A stretch of DNA of 41,781 nucleotides, from assembly GCA_902536695.1 (NCBI GenBank), contig CACAYQ010000007.1, positions 1-41,781 on the forward strand, written 5' to 3'. Below, in pieces: positions 26,063 to 36,647 of the stretch. Position 1 is the first letter of the stretch. Every line of letters begins with the position of its first letter. Under the pieces are notes generated by a model that made no database searches, had not been told where the DNA came from, and worked only from the letters and a program-made list of their open reading frames with translations. Source of the DNA: an uncultured Bacteroidota bacterium. Its GTDB lineage: Bacteria > Bacteroidota > Bacteroidia > Flavobacteriales_D > Parvicellaceae. A program made the position numbers and the translations under genes.

Positions 26063-26962
26063 GTGAAACTAGTATACTGGATTAAAGCTGCTAGACTTAG
26101 GACACTTCCACTTGCATTTTCTTGCATATTAATGGGCGCTGCCATAGCTAAAATTTGCTCCTTCGAATTTTCAATTATTAAGTTAATTTTAGCTCTTTTT
26201 ACTACTCTTTTTCTTCAAATACTTTCAAATTTTGCAAACGATTACGGAGATGGAATTAAAGGTAGCGATCAGTACAGACAAACAAATGATAGGATGGTTC
26301 AAACTGGGAAAATTTCAAAAAAAGAAATGAAAAGAGGTATAATTATTATGAGTATTTCTGGTTTTTTTTCTGGACTATTATTGATATTTTTTTCTTTTCC
26401 TTTAGAAGACACATATAAAATTTTGCTTTTTCTGGTACTAGGAGTTTTAGCCATTGTTGCAGCTATTAAATATACAGTAGGAAGAGCTGCATATGGATAT
26501 TATGGATTAGGGGATTTATTCGTATTCCTATTTTTTGGAATTGTTGGTGTATTTGGAAGTTTTTTTCTATTTACTCAAGAAATAAACATCTTAGCAGTTC
26601 CAGGGTCATTATATATTGGTTCTCTAAGTTGTGCGGTACTAAATCTCAACAACATGAGGGATATTGAAAACGACATTAAGTCTAACAAGCAGACATTTGC
26701 GGTATTATTAGGCCAAAAGAAATCAAAAATTTATCATTACTTTTTAATTATTACAGCATTTATATCTCTAGTTTTTTTACTTATTAGTTCTGGAAATAAA
26801 TTGTATTATTTATCCATTTTACCCTTTGTAATTTGCCTGATTAATATTCTTAGTGTGTATAAGAATAAAAATCCTCAAGATTTAGATGGAGAGCTTAAAA
26901 AGGTTGCATTAAGCTGTTTTATTACTAGTCTAATGTTATACGTTACTGGAATAATTATCTGA
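26063..26962 (+). CDS. menA: 1,4-dihydroxy-2-naphthoate polyprenyltransferase
   Basis: This 299-residue UbiA-superfamily membrane enzyme joins a polyprenyl chain to dihydroxynaphthoate in menaquinone synthesis. It starts at GTG 26063 with KLVYWIKAARLRTLPLAFS. The first Asp-rich motif is NFANDYGDGIKGSDQ (about 56-70), followed by RMVQTGKISKKEMKRG. The second is NNMRDIENDIKSNKQTFAV, and there are about eight to nine membrane spans. Menaquinone is the usual Bacteroidota respiratory quinone. The preceding 41 nt hold a hairpin and no obvious promoter box. Its 3' end overlaps the convergent mltG by 8 bases. Confidence 0.94.
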   Translation: MKLVYWIKAARLRTLPLAFSCILMGAAIAKICSFEFSIIKLILALFTTLFLQILSNFANDYGDGIKGSDQYRQTNDRMVQTGKISKKEMKRGIIIMSISGFFSGLLLIFFSFPLEDTYKILLFLVLGVLAIVAAIKYTVGRAAYGYYGLGDLFVFLFFGIVGVFGSFFLFTQEINILAVPGSLYIGSLSCAVLNLNNMRDIENDIKSNKQTFAVLLGQKKSKIYHYFLIITAFISLVFLLISSGNKLYYLSILPFVICLINILSVYKNKNPQDLDGELKKVALSCFITSLMLYVTGIII

Positions 26963-28001
26963 TTCCTTCTTGATCTAACCAATTCGTGTATTTTTTTTGA
27001 TTCTTCATGTGATCTTTGTAAGAAGATGCAAAACTATGGTTTGCATTATATGACGGATAGGCACACATAAATAGGTAATCATGCTCCTCAAAATTTAATA
27101 CAGCATCAATTACTGAGGTCTCAGGAATATAAATAGCACCAGGTGGTAAACCATGGTGTAAATAAGTATTATAAGGTGAATCTACCTTCAAATGTTTGTT
27201 GAGCACTCTTTTAAGTTCAGGATTATTTAAGGCATATTTTACAGTAGGATCTGCCTGTAACTTCATACCCAATTTTAGCCTATTTAAATATAATCCAGCT
27301 ATGGTTCTGTGTTCTTCAAAATTTGATTGCTGCTCTAACTGAACAATGGAAGCTAATACCGTAATTTCCGATGGTTTTAAGTTCAATTTATTGGCTTTAT
27401 TTATACGACTATCATTCCAGAATTTTTTGTAATTCTTAGCTAGTAAATCTAATAAGTTATCAGGGGTTGTATTTTTATAAACTTCTAGGGTTGTCGGAAG
27501 AAAGAAAGTAGAAAAAATGACTGAACTAAAACCAAATTTTTGATGAGTTAATGGATCATTAAACTTGTTTATCAAAACTTCGGCTGTTAAATCTGTTTGC
27601 TTTGCTATTTTGGTGGCAAGATCGTTCAAATTCCTACAAGAAGGAATATGTAAATCAATGATGTTTTGATTTCTCATTAAGAAAATTTGATTGACTAATG
27701 TATTCGCACTCCATATTTTTTGTAAAGTGTATTTACCCGCAACCAATGTGTCATTATCATAGTTTTTAAATTCGATTAATGACTTTAAACTGTAAGCTGA
27801 GTCCATGAGTTTATTAGTTATTAAAACACTATCTAATTTAGACATGGATACATCTTCTGAAATTTTAAATGTTTCAGATGAACTATTAAATTTAAGTACT
27901 CTTTTATCCCTGAGTTTATAAAGCTCATAGTATGGCTTAATGAAGTATAGTAGTATAGCTATAGATACTAATGAAAAAAATATCTTTATAATTCTCGTCA
28001 A
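26955..28001 (-). CDS. mltG: Endolytic murein transglycosylase MltG
   Basis: This 348-residue inner-membrane enzyme cuts nascent glycan strands in the periplasm. It has an N-terminal membrane anchor (about 7-22), a LysM-like middle and the YceG catalytic domain with ASIVQLE, GLYLNRLKLGMKLQADPTVKYAL and GLPPGAIYIPE. E223 in ASIVQLE aligns with the catalytic Glu of E. coli MltG (second Glu of ASIIEKE, by memory). The start is TTG 28001, one nt after the LysM gene's stop, with no better ATG. It is last in the guaA-LysM-mltG run, which suggests coordinated cell-wall function with its neighbour. Confidence 0.93.
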   Translation of the reverse strand: MTRIIKIFFSLVSIAILLYFIKPYYELYKLRDKRVLKFNSSSETFKISEDVSMSKLDSVLITNKLMDSAYSLKSLIEFKNYDNDTLVAGKYTLQKIWSANTLVNQIFLMRNQNIIDLHIPSCRNLNDLATKIAKQTDLTAEVLINKFNDPLTHQKFGFSSVIFSTFFLPTTLEVYKNTTPDNLLDLLAKNYKKFWNDSRINKANKLNLKPSEITVLASIVQLEQQSNFEEHRTIAGLYLNRLKLGMKLQADPTVKYALNNPELKRVLNKHLKVDSPYNTYLHHGLPPGAIYIPETSVIDAVLNFEEHDYLFMCAYPSYNANHSFASSYKDHMKNQKKYTNWLDQEGIR

Positions 28002-28002
28002 A

Positions 28003-29841
28003 TTACTTTAGTTGATGTAGCATATAGTCGCTGTATTCAAAAAGTTTGACGACTTTATTTTCAAAACCATTATTAGAACCAATTTGTCTGTAGTCACAAT
28101 AATTATAATGGCCTTGAAGTGGGATTTTAACTACTTCTTTCTCAACCGGGTAAAGTGTATTAATCATTGACATCAACAGATCATATCCTAGAAATGCATT
28201 TTCCTGGGGACTCATTTTAAATGTATCTTGATAGTCTTCCATGAAATTTATAGTTTTCTCATTACTATAATCAATTCTACCTTTTGATGTGAACTTCAAC
28301 CTGAAATTATTTTTATACTTAATATCAATAGAGTTCATTTTAAAAAGTTCTTGAAAACCAATGATAGAAAATTTAGTTCGAAAGAATTTTTCAGAATTAG
28401 ATAACTCTAATAAATCATTGAAAACAAACGTCAAAAATGGAATATCAGACGCAGCCACAACAAATAAATTTTCTTTTTTAGTGTCTACTTCATTTCTTAC
28501 CGTGGATGTAGATTTTCCTCTGTAAAGTCTTAAAAATGACAATGTATCTACAGCTGTTATGGAATCATTAACTACAATGGTATCTGCGTAATTTTCAGCT
28601 ATAACCTTGGCATATGTATAACTTTTTTTATCCTCTCCATTTGAGATGAGAATGATGTTGTAATCTGATTTCACCTGTTTCAAATAAGAACCAATTTTAG
28701 CTGACTGTGTTACCTTAGAAGGGAAATATTTAAATAAATCAGGATACATGAATAAAGCCTGATTGGGAATGTCAAAAGGAGTAATCATAGGAATTGAGTA
28801 GAATCTTGAAAAATTCCTCACTTTTTTGATATTTGTAGATAACACAGGACCTATTATAAGATTTGATTTTTTAAATGTAGAATCATCTAATATTCGATTA
28901 ATAACAGCAGTATCGTACTGTGTATCAAATACATTTAGGTCTATTTGATAACCTTTCTTTTTTAGTTCATTTAAAGCTATTAATACTCCATTATATAAAT
29001 CAACTGAGTTTATAGTTTTACTATTTAAATTACATAGATTTGGATCTAAACCATTTGCCATTAAAGAATCAGCATCTTCAAACATAAATGGTAATAGCAA
29101 GGAAATGGTTAACTTATTGCTTATAAATACAGAAGACTCTAAAAGACTAATTGTATCCTGTAATCTTTGAATAGAATCTATATTACAATCTTTAAGTCTG
29201 TAAATGATTTTTATAGACATCCCCTTTTGTAATCCCTTTTCTTCTAGATCTGGATTGTTTTTTAGAATAGAATTTAAAGAAACCTCATATAAATTAGCTA
29301 TCCCATATAATGTTTCCTTTCGTCTGACTCTGTGAATAACAATTGTATCGCAAGAATTGAGTAAGGGATGAGGCGGGTGTTTCACCAATGGTTTTACTGC
29401 ATTGGCCGTGTCTGCAGGAATATTTGGTATCAAGATAACTTGATCAATATTTAAATGGATATCTTCCAAATGATTATATGTTTTAATCAAATCTACCTCT
29501 ACACCATATTTTTTAGCAATTGACCATAATGTTTCACCTGAAACTACAATGTGTTGATTTGAAATAGAATCAGAACTTTGTTGACTACTATCTGATTTTA
29601 TCAAAATAGGAATTTTAACGTACTCCCCCCTATTTAAACCGTTACTTGCAGAAGTATTGAATTCGAAGAAAACATTTAAATCAATATTGTATTTTTTAGC
29701 AATACCATAGCTGGTTTCTCCTTTTTCCACTTGATGAAGAACGAATTTTGTGGTATCATAGGATTGAGCAAAGGATACGAAGTTTGTAAATACAAAACTC
29801 AATGTAAATATGCGGTGATATATGTATTTTCTTATTCCCAT
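28003..29841 (-). CDS. Exported protein with three LysM domains and a periplasmic-binding-protein-like domain
   Basis: This 612-residue protein has a signal peptide (about 8-25, ending SFAQ). Three LysM peptidoglycan-binding domains follow at 33-78 ([17 protein letters not shown]), 96-139 ([16 protein letters not shown]) and 167-213 ([17 protein letters not shown]). Residues 245-600 resemble the type 1 periplasmic-binding fold of branched-chain amino acid receptors ([26 protein letters not shown]-like helix, [17 protein letters not shown]). The ligand is unknown. ATG 29841 overlaps the guaA 3' end by 10 bases, and mltG follows after 1 nt. It may sense or organise the cell wall; this is inference from domains and context. 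Confidence 0.85.
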   Translation of the reverse strand: MGIRKYIYHRIFTLSFVFTNFVSFAQSYDTTKFVLHQVEKGETSYGIAKKYNIDLNVFFEFNTSASNGLNRGEYVKIPILIKSDSSQQSSDSISNQHIVVSGETLWSIAKKYGVEVDLIKTYNHLEDIHLNIDQVILIPNIPADTANAVKPLVKHPPHPLLNSCDTIVIHRVRRKETLYGIANLYEVSLNSILKNNPDLEEKGLQKGMSIKIIYRLKDCNIDSIQRLQDTISLLESSVFISNKLTISLLLPFMFEDADSLMANGLDPNLCNLNSKTINSVDLYNGVLIALNELKKKGYQIDLNVFDTQYDTAVINRILDDSTFKKSNLIIGPVLSTNIKKVRNFSRFYSIPMITPFDIPNQALFMYPDLFKYFPSKVTQSAKIGSYLKQVKSDYNIILISNGEDKKSYTYAKVIAENYADTIVVNDSITAVDTLSFLRLYRGKSTSTVRNEVDTKKENLFVVAASDIPFLTFVFNDLLELSNSEKFFRTKFSIIGFQELFKMNSIDIKYKNNFRLKFTSKGRIDYSNEKTINFMEDYQDTFKMSPQENAFLGYDLLMSMINTLYPVEKEVVKIPLQGHYNYCDYRQIGSNNGFENKVVKLFEYSDYMLHQLK

Positions 29842-31358
29842 TCTATAGTCGCAGGAGGTTTAGAACTAATATCATAGGTTACTCTGTTTATACCAGAAAC
29901 CCGGTTAATAATCTGATTTGATATATCTGCCAAAAAATCATACGGTAAATGGCACCAATCTGCTGTCATCCCATCTGTTGAAGTTACCGCTCTTAATGCA
30001 ACCGCGTTTTCATACGTTCGTTCATCGCCCATAACTCCTACAGATTGAACAGGGAGTAATATAGCACCTGCTTGCCAAACATCATCATAAAGTCCACTTG
30101 TTTTCAATCCATTAATAAATATATGATCTACCTCTTGCAAAATCTGTACCTTTTTTTCAGAAACTTCACCTAGAATACGAATTCCAAGTCCAGGGCCTGG
30201 AAATGGATGTCTATTTAAAATTATCTCAGGAAGATTAATAGATTTCCCAACACGTCTTACTTCATCTTTAAATAATGTTTTTAGCGGTTCAATTATTTTT
30301 AATTTCATGTAGTCAGGTAATCCACCTACATTATGATGAGACTTTATGGTTGCAGATGGGCCATTAACTGAAACAGACTCAATAATATCAGGGTAAATAG
30401 TACCTTGAGCTAACCATTTTACATTTGAGATTTTTTGAGCTTCTTCATCAAACACATCGATAAAAGTTTTTCCAATGGCTTTTCTTTTATCTTCAGGGTC
30501 AGTAAGACCATGTAAACTATTATAAAAAAGTTGTTTTGCATCAACCCCTTTTACATTTAAACCTAAAGATTTATATTTATCTAGAACGTCTGTAAATTCA
30601 TTCTTTCGTAAGAGTCCATTATCTACAAAAATACAGGTCAATTGTTCGCCAATCGCTCTATGTAGTAACAAAGCGGCTACACTTGAATCTACTCCACCAC
30701 TTAGGCCTAATACTACATTTTCTTTTTTTACCGTTTCTCTGATTTCCGATATGGTACTCTCCACAAATGAATTGGGAGTCCAAGTTTGGGATGCATTTGC
30801 AATATGCACCACGAAATTTTCAATTAATTTTTTTCCATCAGTTGAATGATATACTTCAGGGTGAAATTGTATACCCCAGATTTGTTGATTAACAAATCTG
30901 TATGCTGCGTTCTTTACATCTTGGGTACTTCCTAAATTAATCACACTTTTTGGTGTTTCAGTAATTGTATCTCCATGTGACATCCAGACTTGACTTTCAG
31001 CAGACATACCATTTAAGAGAGGATCACTTTGCATGGAAATTTGAAGTTTAGCTCTGCCATATTCTCTAGTATCAGATTTTTCAACATTTCCACCATAATG
31101 GTGAATTAACCATTGTGCTCCATAACAAATTCCTAATAGCGGGATCTCGTTGATTACACCGTCTAAATTGGGCATAGGTGCATCTTGTTGTCTGACTGAA
31201 GAAGGACTACCCGATAGAATAACGCCCTTAACGTTATCTAATGAAGGTATTTTATTATAGGGATGTATTTCACAATACACATTGAGCTCTCTGATTCTTC
31301 TAGCAATTAATTGAGTGTATTGTGAACCAAAATCTAATATTAGAATTTTATCAATCAT
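29832..31358 (-). CDS. guaA: GMP synthase (glutamine-hydrolysing)
   Basis: This 508-residue enzyme makes GMP from XMP, ATP and glutamine. The class I amidotransferase domain has C78 in GICYGAQW and H166/E168 in GIQFHPEVY. The ATP-pyrophosphatase P-loop is SGGVDS at 220-225. The C-terminal dimerisation domain includes [17 protein letters not shown] and ends with the GMP-synthase signature [19 protein letters not shown] chose ATG 31358; the TTG at 31364 sits inside the candidate promoter box. It leads the operon with the LysM protein and mltG. The promoter box ends 3 nt from the ATG. Confidence 0.98.
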   Translation of the reverse strand: MIDKILILDFGSQYTQLIARRIRELNVYCEIHPYNKIPSLDNVKGVILSGSPSSVRQQDAPMPNLDGVINEIPLLGICYGAQWLIHHYGGNVEKSDTREYGRAKLQISMQSDPLLNGMSAESQVWMSHGDTITETPKSVINLGSTQDVKNAAYRFVNQQIWGIQFHPEVYHSTDGKKLIENFVVHIANASQTWTPNSFVESTISEIRETVKKENVVLGLSGGVDSSVAALLLHRAIGEQLTCIFVDNGLLRKNEFTDVLDKYKSLGLNVKGVDAKQLFYNSLHGLTDPEDKRKAIGKTFIDVFDEEAQKISNVKWLAQGTIYPDIIESVSVNGPSATIKSHHNVGGLPDYMKLKIIEPLKTLFKDEVRRVGKSINLPEIILNRHPFPGPGLGIRILGEVSEKKVQILQEVDHIFINGLKTSGLYDDVWQAGAILLPVQSVGVMGDERTYENAVALRAVTSTDGMTADWCHLPYDFLADISNQIINRVSGINRVTYDISSKPPATIEWE

Positions 31359-31361
31359 ATG

Positions 31362-31369
31362 CAAATCTA
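31362..31369 (-). promoter_or_regulatory. Candidate -7 box (TAGATTTG) for the guaA operon
   Basis: On the minus strand TAGATTTG ends 3 nt before the guaA ATG at 31358, which would make the mRNA essentially leaderless. It lies in the short gap between divergent guaA and miaA. The -33 element is not obvious. Confidence 0.45.
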
Positions 31370-31444
31370 ATCAACGCTGTCAAATAGTGTAAAATTTGTA
31401 TTTTTTTTTGTTGAAAATAAATGGTTAATTACTTTTATTTACGG

Positions 31445-32362
31445 ATGATCAAAAAACCAACTTTAATCGTAATTGCTGGACCTACAGCAGTAGGAAAGAC
31501 ATCAATGTGTATCGAGCTTGCGAAACATTTTAATTGTTCCATTATCTCGTGCGATAGCAGACAATTTTACCGAGAGTTAAATATCGGTGTTGCAAAACCA
31601 AATGACAACGAACTCATTGAGGTAAAACATCATTTTATCGGACAAAAATCCATTGAAAATTTATATTCAGCTGGTGAATTTGAGGTGGATGTCATAAACT
31701 TTTTAAAACATTACTTTAAGAGTAATGATTTAATTATTATGACTGGAGGTTCAGGAATGTATATAGACGCAGTATGTAGTGGATTAGATGAAATTCCACG
31801 CGATGAAAAAGTTAGAGAAGAATTAAATATTCAATATGAAAAGTATGGAATAAAATACATACAAGAAAAATTAAAACAGTTGGATCCAACTCATTACCAA
31901 AGTGTAGACATAAAAAACCCACAACGTATCATAAGAGCCATTGAAGTTTGCCTAACGACTAATAAACCCTATTCTTCATTTCTAAACAGAAGCTCAAAAA
32001 AAAGACCTTTCAAAATAGTTAAAATATTGTTGCATTTACCCAAGAATAAATTGCATTATAATATTGAAAAAAGATGTGAAATAATGATTAAAAAAGGATT
32101 GATTGAGGAAGCAGAGAGTTTACTTTCCAAAAAGCACTACAATGCACTAAATACAGTAGGTTATAAAGAATTATTTGATCATTTTGAAACCAATACTAAT
32201 ATGGAAGAAGCTGTTAATAAAATCATATCAAACACTAAAAAATATGCAAAAAGACAAATGACATGGTTTAAAAAAGATGATGACTACTATTGGGTTAACA
32301 ATGAAGACTTAAATGTAGCTAAAAGCAAAATCATTAGTCACATACAATCATCTATGAGTTGA
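31445..32362 (+). CDS. miaA: tRNA dimethylallyltransferase
   Basis: This 305-residue enzyme prenylates A37 of tRNAs reading UNN codons. It has the P-loop GPTAVGKTS near the N-terminus, the DSRQFYRELNIGVAKP signature (catalytic Asp/Arg region), VKHHFIG, GGSGMYIDAVCSGLDEIP, and the C-terminal NTVGYKELFDH and YAKRQMTWFKKD. I chose ATG 31445 (IKKPTLIVIAGPTA); an upstream in-frame ATG at 31421 adds eight residues and is possible. It is divergent from guaA. Its stop is 4 nt from the stop of the convergent phosphatase gene. Confidence 0.96.
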   Translation: MIKKPTLIVIAGPTAVGKTSMCIELAKHFNCSIISCDSRQFYRELNIGVAKPNDNELIEVKHHFIGQKSIENLYSAGEFEVDVINFLKHYFKSNDLIIMTGGSGMYIDAVCSGLDEIPRDEKVREELNIQYEKYGIKYIQEKLKQLDPTHYQSVDIKNPQRIIRAIEVCLTTNKPYSSFLNRSSKKRPFKIVKILLHLPKNKLHYNIEKRCEIMIKKGLIEEAESLLSKKHYNALNTVGYKELFDHFETNTNMEEAVNKIISNTKKYAKRQMTWFKKDDDYYWVNNEDLNVAKSKIISHIQSSMS

Positions 32363-32366
32363 AAGT

Positions 32367-33248
32367 TCATAATTCTTTTTGTAAAAATAAATTATAAATT
32401 ATTCCATCAGACAAGCCTACTTTAGGAACAATTATTTGGTTTGCCCCGGTAGAACTCATCACCATTTTATAGATTTCACCTGATGGAACAATTACATCTG
32501 CTCTATCCGGTTTAAGCTTCAAGACACGAATTCTATCTTCATAGCTAAATGATGATATATATTTTATTATTTCATTTAAGCTTTTGTAGGTCATAGGTTG
32601 GTCAAAGTTATGTTTACTTAAGTTGTAAAGTTTATTTATGCTTCCCCCTGTACCTATGGCTGAGATCTCTTCATTTTTTGAATAGTTGTCATTCAGCCAA
32701 GATTTCATTTGAATTTTTACTTTTTCAGCTTCATTCCCACTTAAATACCTCACAGATCCGATATTAAAAGATTTTGATGAAGTCTTCACATTGTTTTGAA
32801 TTAGTGATAGTTCAGTACTACCACCACCTACGTCAATGAATATATAATTCTTTTCTAGGTCAATAGATGACAAATGAAAGTTGGAAAATATCATTTTTGC
32901 CTCTTCTTTTCCAGAAATTACTTCTAAATCTATTCCGGTGTTATGAAGTATACTTTCACAAATATCATGTCGGTTTTCAGCTTCTCTCATTGCACTAGTC
33001 GCACATGCTCTGTAAAAATCAACTTCATTAATCTTCATAAGAAGTTTAAAAGCTTTAAAAGCATCAATAAGTTTACTTTTTGTTTTTTCTGTGACATAAC
33101 CTTTAGAGAACACATCTTTACCTAACCGTAAAGGAATTCTCGTTAAAGAAATTTTCTTAAAATAAAAGTCATTTTTACTGACAACTTTAGATTCTTCAAT
33201 AAGTAATCTTATAGCGTTTGAGCCAATATCTATCGCTGCAAATATCAT
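32367..33248 (-). CDS. Ppx/GppA family phosphatase (short form)
   Basis: This 293-residue member of the ASKHA fold family begins FAAIDIGSNAIRLLIEE, the first phosphate-binding loop. The second is FIDVGGGSTELSLIQ, with EAKMIFSNFHL and SAIGTGGSINKLYNL later. Only the two-lobed phosphatase core is present, without the C-terminal HD-like region of E. coli Ppx. The family cleaves polyphosphate or converts pppGpp to ppGpp; the sequence does not decide which. It is transcribed alone, divergent from mutA and convergent with miaA. ATG 33248 fits the first strand. Confidence 0.9.
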   Translation of the reverse strand: MIFAAIDIGSNAIRLLIEESKVVSKNDFYFKKISLTRIPLRLGKDVFSKGYVTEKTKSKLIDAFKAFKLLMKINEVDFYRACATSAMREAENRHDICESILHNTGIDLEVISGKEEAKMIFSNFHLSSIDLEKNYIFIDVGGGSTELSLIQNNVKTSSKSFNIGSVRYLSGNEAEKVKIQMKSWLNDNYSKNEEISAIGTGGSINKLYNLSKHNFDQPMTYKSLNEIIKYISSFSYEDRIRVLKLKPDRADVIVPSGEIYKMVMSSTGANQIIVPKVGLSDGIIYNLFLQKEL

Positions 33249-33325
33249 CTTATTCTAAATATATAATTTTTAATGTGGATTATCAATTATAGTTCGCTAT
33301 GTGTATATTTACTTTTTATTTCTTT

Positions 33326-34591
33326 ATGGAAAAAGCACATCCATGGTCATCTTTTAAATCTTCAAGTCCATCTGAATGGAGAGATAAAATTCTTAATGAC
33401 TTAAAAGGCAAACCAATTGACAGTTTAACATGGAATACAACTTATGGTAGAATTGATCCAACTGAAATTTCTGATCATTTCAACGAAATTTCATTCAAAT
33501 CTACTGAAGAAATATCCTGGGAATTTAATGCTGATTTAGCATTGAATACTAACATTCTTGAGGTGCTTAATAATGGTGCAAATTCCATTTATTTGAACAA
33601 CATCCCTTATAAAGAAAATATTTTCTCAAGTGTGATGAACGATATTATACACACACATGTAAATATCAATGAGCTTAGCGCTGAAGATCAATATTCATGG
33701 ATTAATTGGGCTCAAGCAAATGACTTCTCTGGATCTATTAGAAATACTATTCATCCATCTCATCTACTTCAAAATGATTTTGTACAAAACTCTGAAAATT
33801 TTAAGAAGTTAAATGGGAAATTGGAAGACCATGTAATGAACTGTTTATTTATTGATGGTGATTATTTTTCAAATCGAATTTTTGAGATAGACTATGAACT
33901 TGCTTGGTTATGTTCTTATTTAAATGAGCTGATTGAATATTATCTCATTAATAAAATAGTTATTCCAAAGAAAATAATTATTTCTACTTCTTTAGGAACT
34001 ACCTTATTTGAAAATATAGCTAAAATAAAATCTCTCATTGTACTAGCAAATACCATAATAAAGGTTCATAATTTAGATTGTGCTATTGAAATAGAAACCT
34101 CTTTCAATCAAGTAGACATTAGCCCAATTGAAAAAGAGCATCATATTCTAAGGTTAACTGTAGCTTGTATGTCCAGTACCCTTTCAGGTTCGAAAAGATT
34201 TAAATTAGGTTCAAAAGATGCCATTTTTGATGGTGATTATTGGAACAAAATTGCATGTAACATTCCTATCATTTTAAAAGAAGAATCTTATTTGTTTAGG
34301 AATATAGACGCAACCAAAGGTTGTTATATTATAAATCAATTAGAAAAAAAGTTAGCTGATTCTTCATGGAGTAAATTCAAAATGATTGAATCAAATGGAG
34401 GTTTCAGATCAACAAATAATAAAAAGCAATTTAATGAGGTTGTTGAAGAAAATAGCAAGAAAAGACTGCATGCTTTAAAGGAGAATAAAAAAATGATAAT
34501 CGGTTTTAATGCTTTTTCAACTGCTGAAGATCAAATTCAATTTAATAATGAAATGAAAACCCCCTTATATCTTCAAGATTTAATTTCATGA
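33326..34591 (+). CDS. mutA: Methylmalonyl-CoA mutase small subunit
   Basis: This 421-residue non-catalytic subunit pairs with MutB. It begins [32 protein letters not shown], a typical MutA N-terminus. It retains a degenerate TIM-barrel and lacks the C-terminal B12-binding domain found in the longest MutA proteins. I chose ATG 33326; an upstream in-frame ATG at 33299 adds nine hydrophobic residues that do not look family-like. Its TGA overlaps the mutB ATG (ATGA), so the two are coupled. It takes part in interconversion of succinyl-CoA and (R)-methylmalonyl-CoA. Confidence 0.9.
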   Translation: MEKAHPWSSFKSSSPSEWRDKILNDLKGKPIDSLTWNTTYGRIDPTEISDHFNEISFKSTEEISWEFNADLALNTNILEVLNNGANSIYLNNIPYKENIFSSVMNDIIHTHVNINELSAEDQYSWINWAQANDFSGSIRNTIHPSHLLQNDFVQNSENFKKLNGKLEDHVMNCLFIDGDYFSNRIFEIDYELAWLCSYLNELIEYYLINKIVIPKKIIISTSLGTTLFENIAKIKSLIVLANTIIKVHNLDCAIEIETSFNQVDISPIEKEHHILRLTVACMSSTLSGSKRFKLGSKDAIFDGDYWNKIACNIPIILKEESYLFRNIDATKGCYIINQLEKKLADSSWSKFKMIESNGGFRSTNNKKQFNEVVEENSKKRLHALKENKKMIIGFNAFSTAEDQIQFNNEMKTPLYLQDLIS

Positions 34592-36645
34592 GAAAATCCT
34601 TTGAACATATACATTTAGATTTCCAATCAAAAAAAAGTCAAAAATTATCTCATCAAGAATATCATTCTGGGATCCCTCCCTTCTTAAGAGGACCATATTC
34701 TACCATGTATCTTAGCCGACCCTGGACTATTAGACAATATGCTGGTTTTAGTACCGCAAAAGCTTCTAATGAATTCTACAGAAAAAACCTAGCTGCAGGA
34801 CAAAAAGGACTTTCAGTTGCATTTGATTTGCCTACTCATAGAGGATATGATTCAGATCATAAAAGAGTTACAGGCGATGTGGGAAAAGCTGGTGTAGCAA
34901 TTGATACCGTGGAAGATATGAAGGTATTATTTGATCAGATCCCTCTAGATAAGATGTCAGTCTCCATGACTATGAATGGGGCTGTTATACCTGTTATGGC
35001 ATTTTACATTGTTGCAGCTATGGAACAAGGTGTGGACTTAAAAAGTTTATCAGGAACAATACAGAACGATATACTTAAAGAGTTCATGGTAAGAAATACC
35101 TACATATATCCACCATCACACAGCATGAGGTTAATTGGTGATATTTTTCAATACACTTCTAAGAATATGCCAAAATTCAATTCCATCAGCATATCTGGTT
35201 ATCATATGCATGAGGCAGGTGCTAGCGCTGAAATAGAACTAGCCTATACTTTAGCTGACGGTCTAGAATATATACGAACAGGAATTAATGCTGGTCTGGC
35301 TATTGATGATTTTGCTCCTAGATTGTCTTTTTTTTGGGGGATTGGGATGAATCACTTTAGAGAAGTTGCAAAAATGAGAGCTGCTCGATTGTTATGGGCT
35401 AAAATTATAAAAGATTTCAATCCTAAAAACCCAAAGTCAATGGCGCTGAGGACTCATTCACAAACATCAGGATGGAGTCTGACGGAGCAAGATCCATACA
35501 ACAATGTTACAAGAACATGTGTTGAGGCCATTTCTGCAGTTTTGGGGGGAACACAATCATTGCATACCAATTCACTTGATGAAGCTATTGCCTTACCAAG
35601 TGAATATGCTGCTAAAATTGCTAGAAACACGCAATTATTTATTCAAAACGAAACTGATATTACTAAGATGATAGATCCTTGGGGTGGTTCTGAATACGTT
35701 GAAAAACTTACGGAGGAAATAGCGCTTAATGCCTGGGAGTTGATAAAAGAAGTAGAAGACTTAGGTGGGATGACAAAAGCAATTGAGTCAGGACTACCAA
35801 AAATGAGAATTGAGGAATCTGCTGCCATCAGACAAGCAAGAATTGACAGTAACAAAGAACTCATTATTGGTGTAAATTCATACCAATCCAAGACTGAACC
35901 TGATATTGAAACTCTTGAAGTAGATAATAAAAAGGTGATAGAGAGCCAAGTTGAAAGATTAAAAACAATCAAGAATAACAGGGACCACATTAAAGTTCAA
36001 AAGGCACTAGATGCTATAACTAAATGTGCTAATGAACAAAATGGTAATTTATTAGAGCTTGCAGTTAACGCAGCCAAAGAAAGAGCCACACTGGGGGAAA
36101 TATCTAATGCAATGGAACAGGTATTTGGTAGATATCAAGCTACTGTAAAAACAATTTCAGGTGTATATTCAAATGAACTTATGAACGATGAAAATTATAT
36201 TAAAGCTCTAGACTTAGCAAAGCAATTTGAAACTAAATCAGGAAGAAGACCTAGAATTATGATAGCGAAGATGGGGCAAGATGGACACGATAGAGGAGCT
36301 AAAATAGTTGCAACTTCATTCGCTGATATTGGATTTGATGTGGATGTGGGTCCATTATTTCAGACCCCATTTGAAGCAGCAAAACAAGCCATTGAAAATG
36401 ATGTTCATATTATTGGTATTTCGTCTCTTGCTGCAGGGCATAAAACATTAGTTCCTGAGGTAATTAAGGAATTAAAAAATCAAAAAAGAGAAGATATCAT
36501 GGTCATAGTTGGTGGTGTTATTCCTAAAAAAGATTATGATTATTTATTTGATGAGGGAGTAGCAGCTGTTTTTGGACCAGGGACTAATATTCCTAAAGCC
36601 GCTCAAGAAATTATAACCATTATGCTAAATGGCATTAACTCTTAG
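34588..36645 (+). CDS. mutB: Methylmalonyl-CoA mutase large (catalytic) subunit
   Basis: This 685-residue adenosylcobalamin-dependent mutase isomerises succinyl-CoA and methylmalonyl-CoA in propionate metabolism. The N-terminal substrate barrel includes [26 protein letters not shown] (CoA channel), [28 protein letters not shown] and [12 protein letters not shown]. The C-terminal cobalamin domain has D565-x-H567-x-x-G570 in [10 protein letters not shown], where H567 is the lower cobalt ligand, followed by [14 protein letters not shown] overlaps the mutA stop. Its stop is 2 nt before a small repeat-protein gene. No epimerase or MeaB chaperone gene is in the window. Confidence 0.98.
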   Translation: MRKSFEHIHLDFQSKKSQKLSHQEYHSGIPPFLRGPYSTMYLSRPWTIRQYAGFSTAKASNEFYRKNLAAGQKGLSVAFDLPTHRGYDSDHKRVTGDVGKAGVAIDTVEDMKVLFDQIPLDKMSVSMTMNGAVIPVMAFYIVAAMEQGVDLKSLSGTIQNDILKEFMVRNTYIYPPSHSMRLIGDIFQYTSKNMPKFNSISISGYHMHEAGASAEIELAYTLADGLEYIRTGINAGLAIDDFAPRLSFFWGIGMNHFREVAKMRAARLLWAKIIKDFNPKNPKSMALRTHSQTSGWSLTEQDPYNNVTRTCVEAISAVLGGTQSLHTNSLDEAIALPSEYAAKIARNTQLFIQNETDITKMIDPWGGSEYVEKLTEEIALNAWELIKEVEDLGGMTKAIESGLPKMRIEESAAIRQARIDSNKELIIGVNSYQSKTEPDIETLEVDNKKVIESQVERLKTIKNNRDHIKVQKALDAITKCANEQNGNLLELAVNAAKERATLGEISNAMEQVFGRYQATVKTISGVYSNELMNDENYIKALDLAKQFETKSGRRPRIMIAKMGQDGHDRGAKIVATSFADIGFDVDVGPLFQTPFEAAKQAIENDVHIIGISSLAAGHKTLVPEVIKELKNQKREDIMVIVGGVIPKKDYDYLFDEGVAAVFGPGTNIPKAAQEIITIMLNGINS

Positions 36646-36647
36646 AA

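Noticed and set aside
26955-28001. Loss of the catalytic Glu in MltG (Q at the first Glu of the motif)
   Set aside because: On counting the E. coli sequence from memory, the catalytic residue is the second Glu of ASIIEKE, which is conserved here as E223.
35643-35990. 115-codon minus-strand open frame inside mutB
   Set aside because: It is antisense to a strongly conserved part of mutB and shows only low-complexity Ser/Leu/Ile composition.
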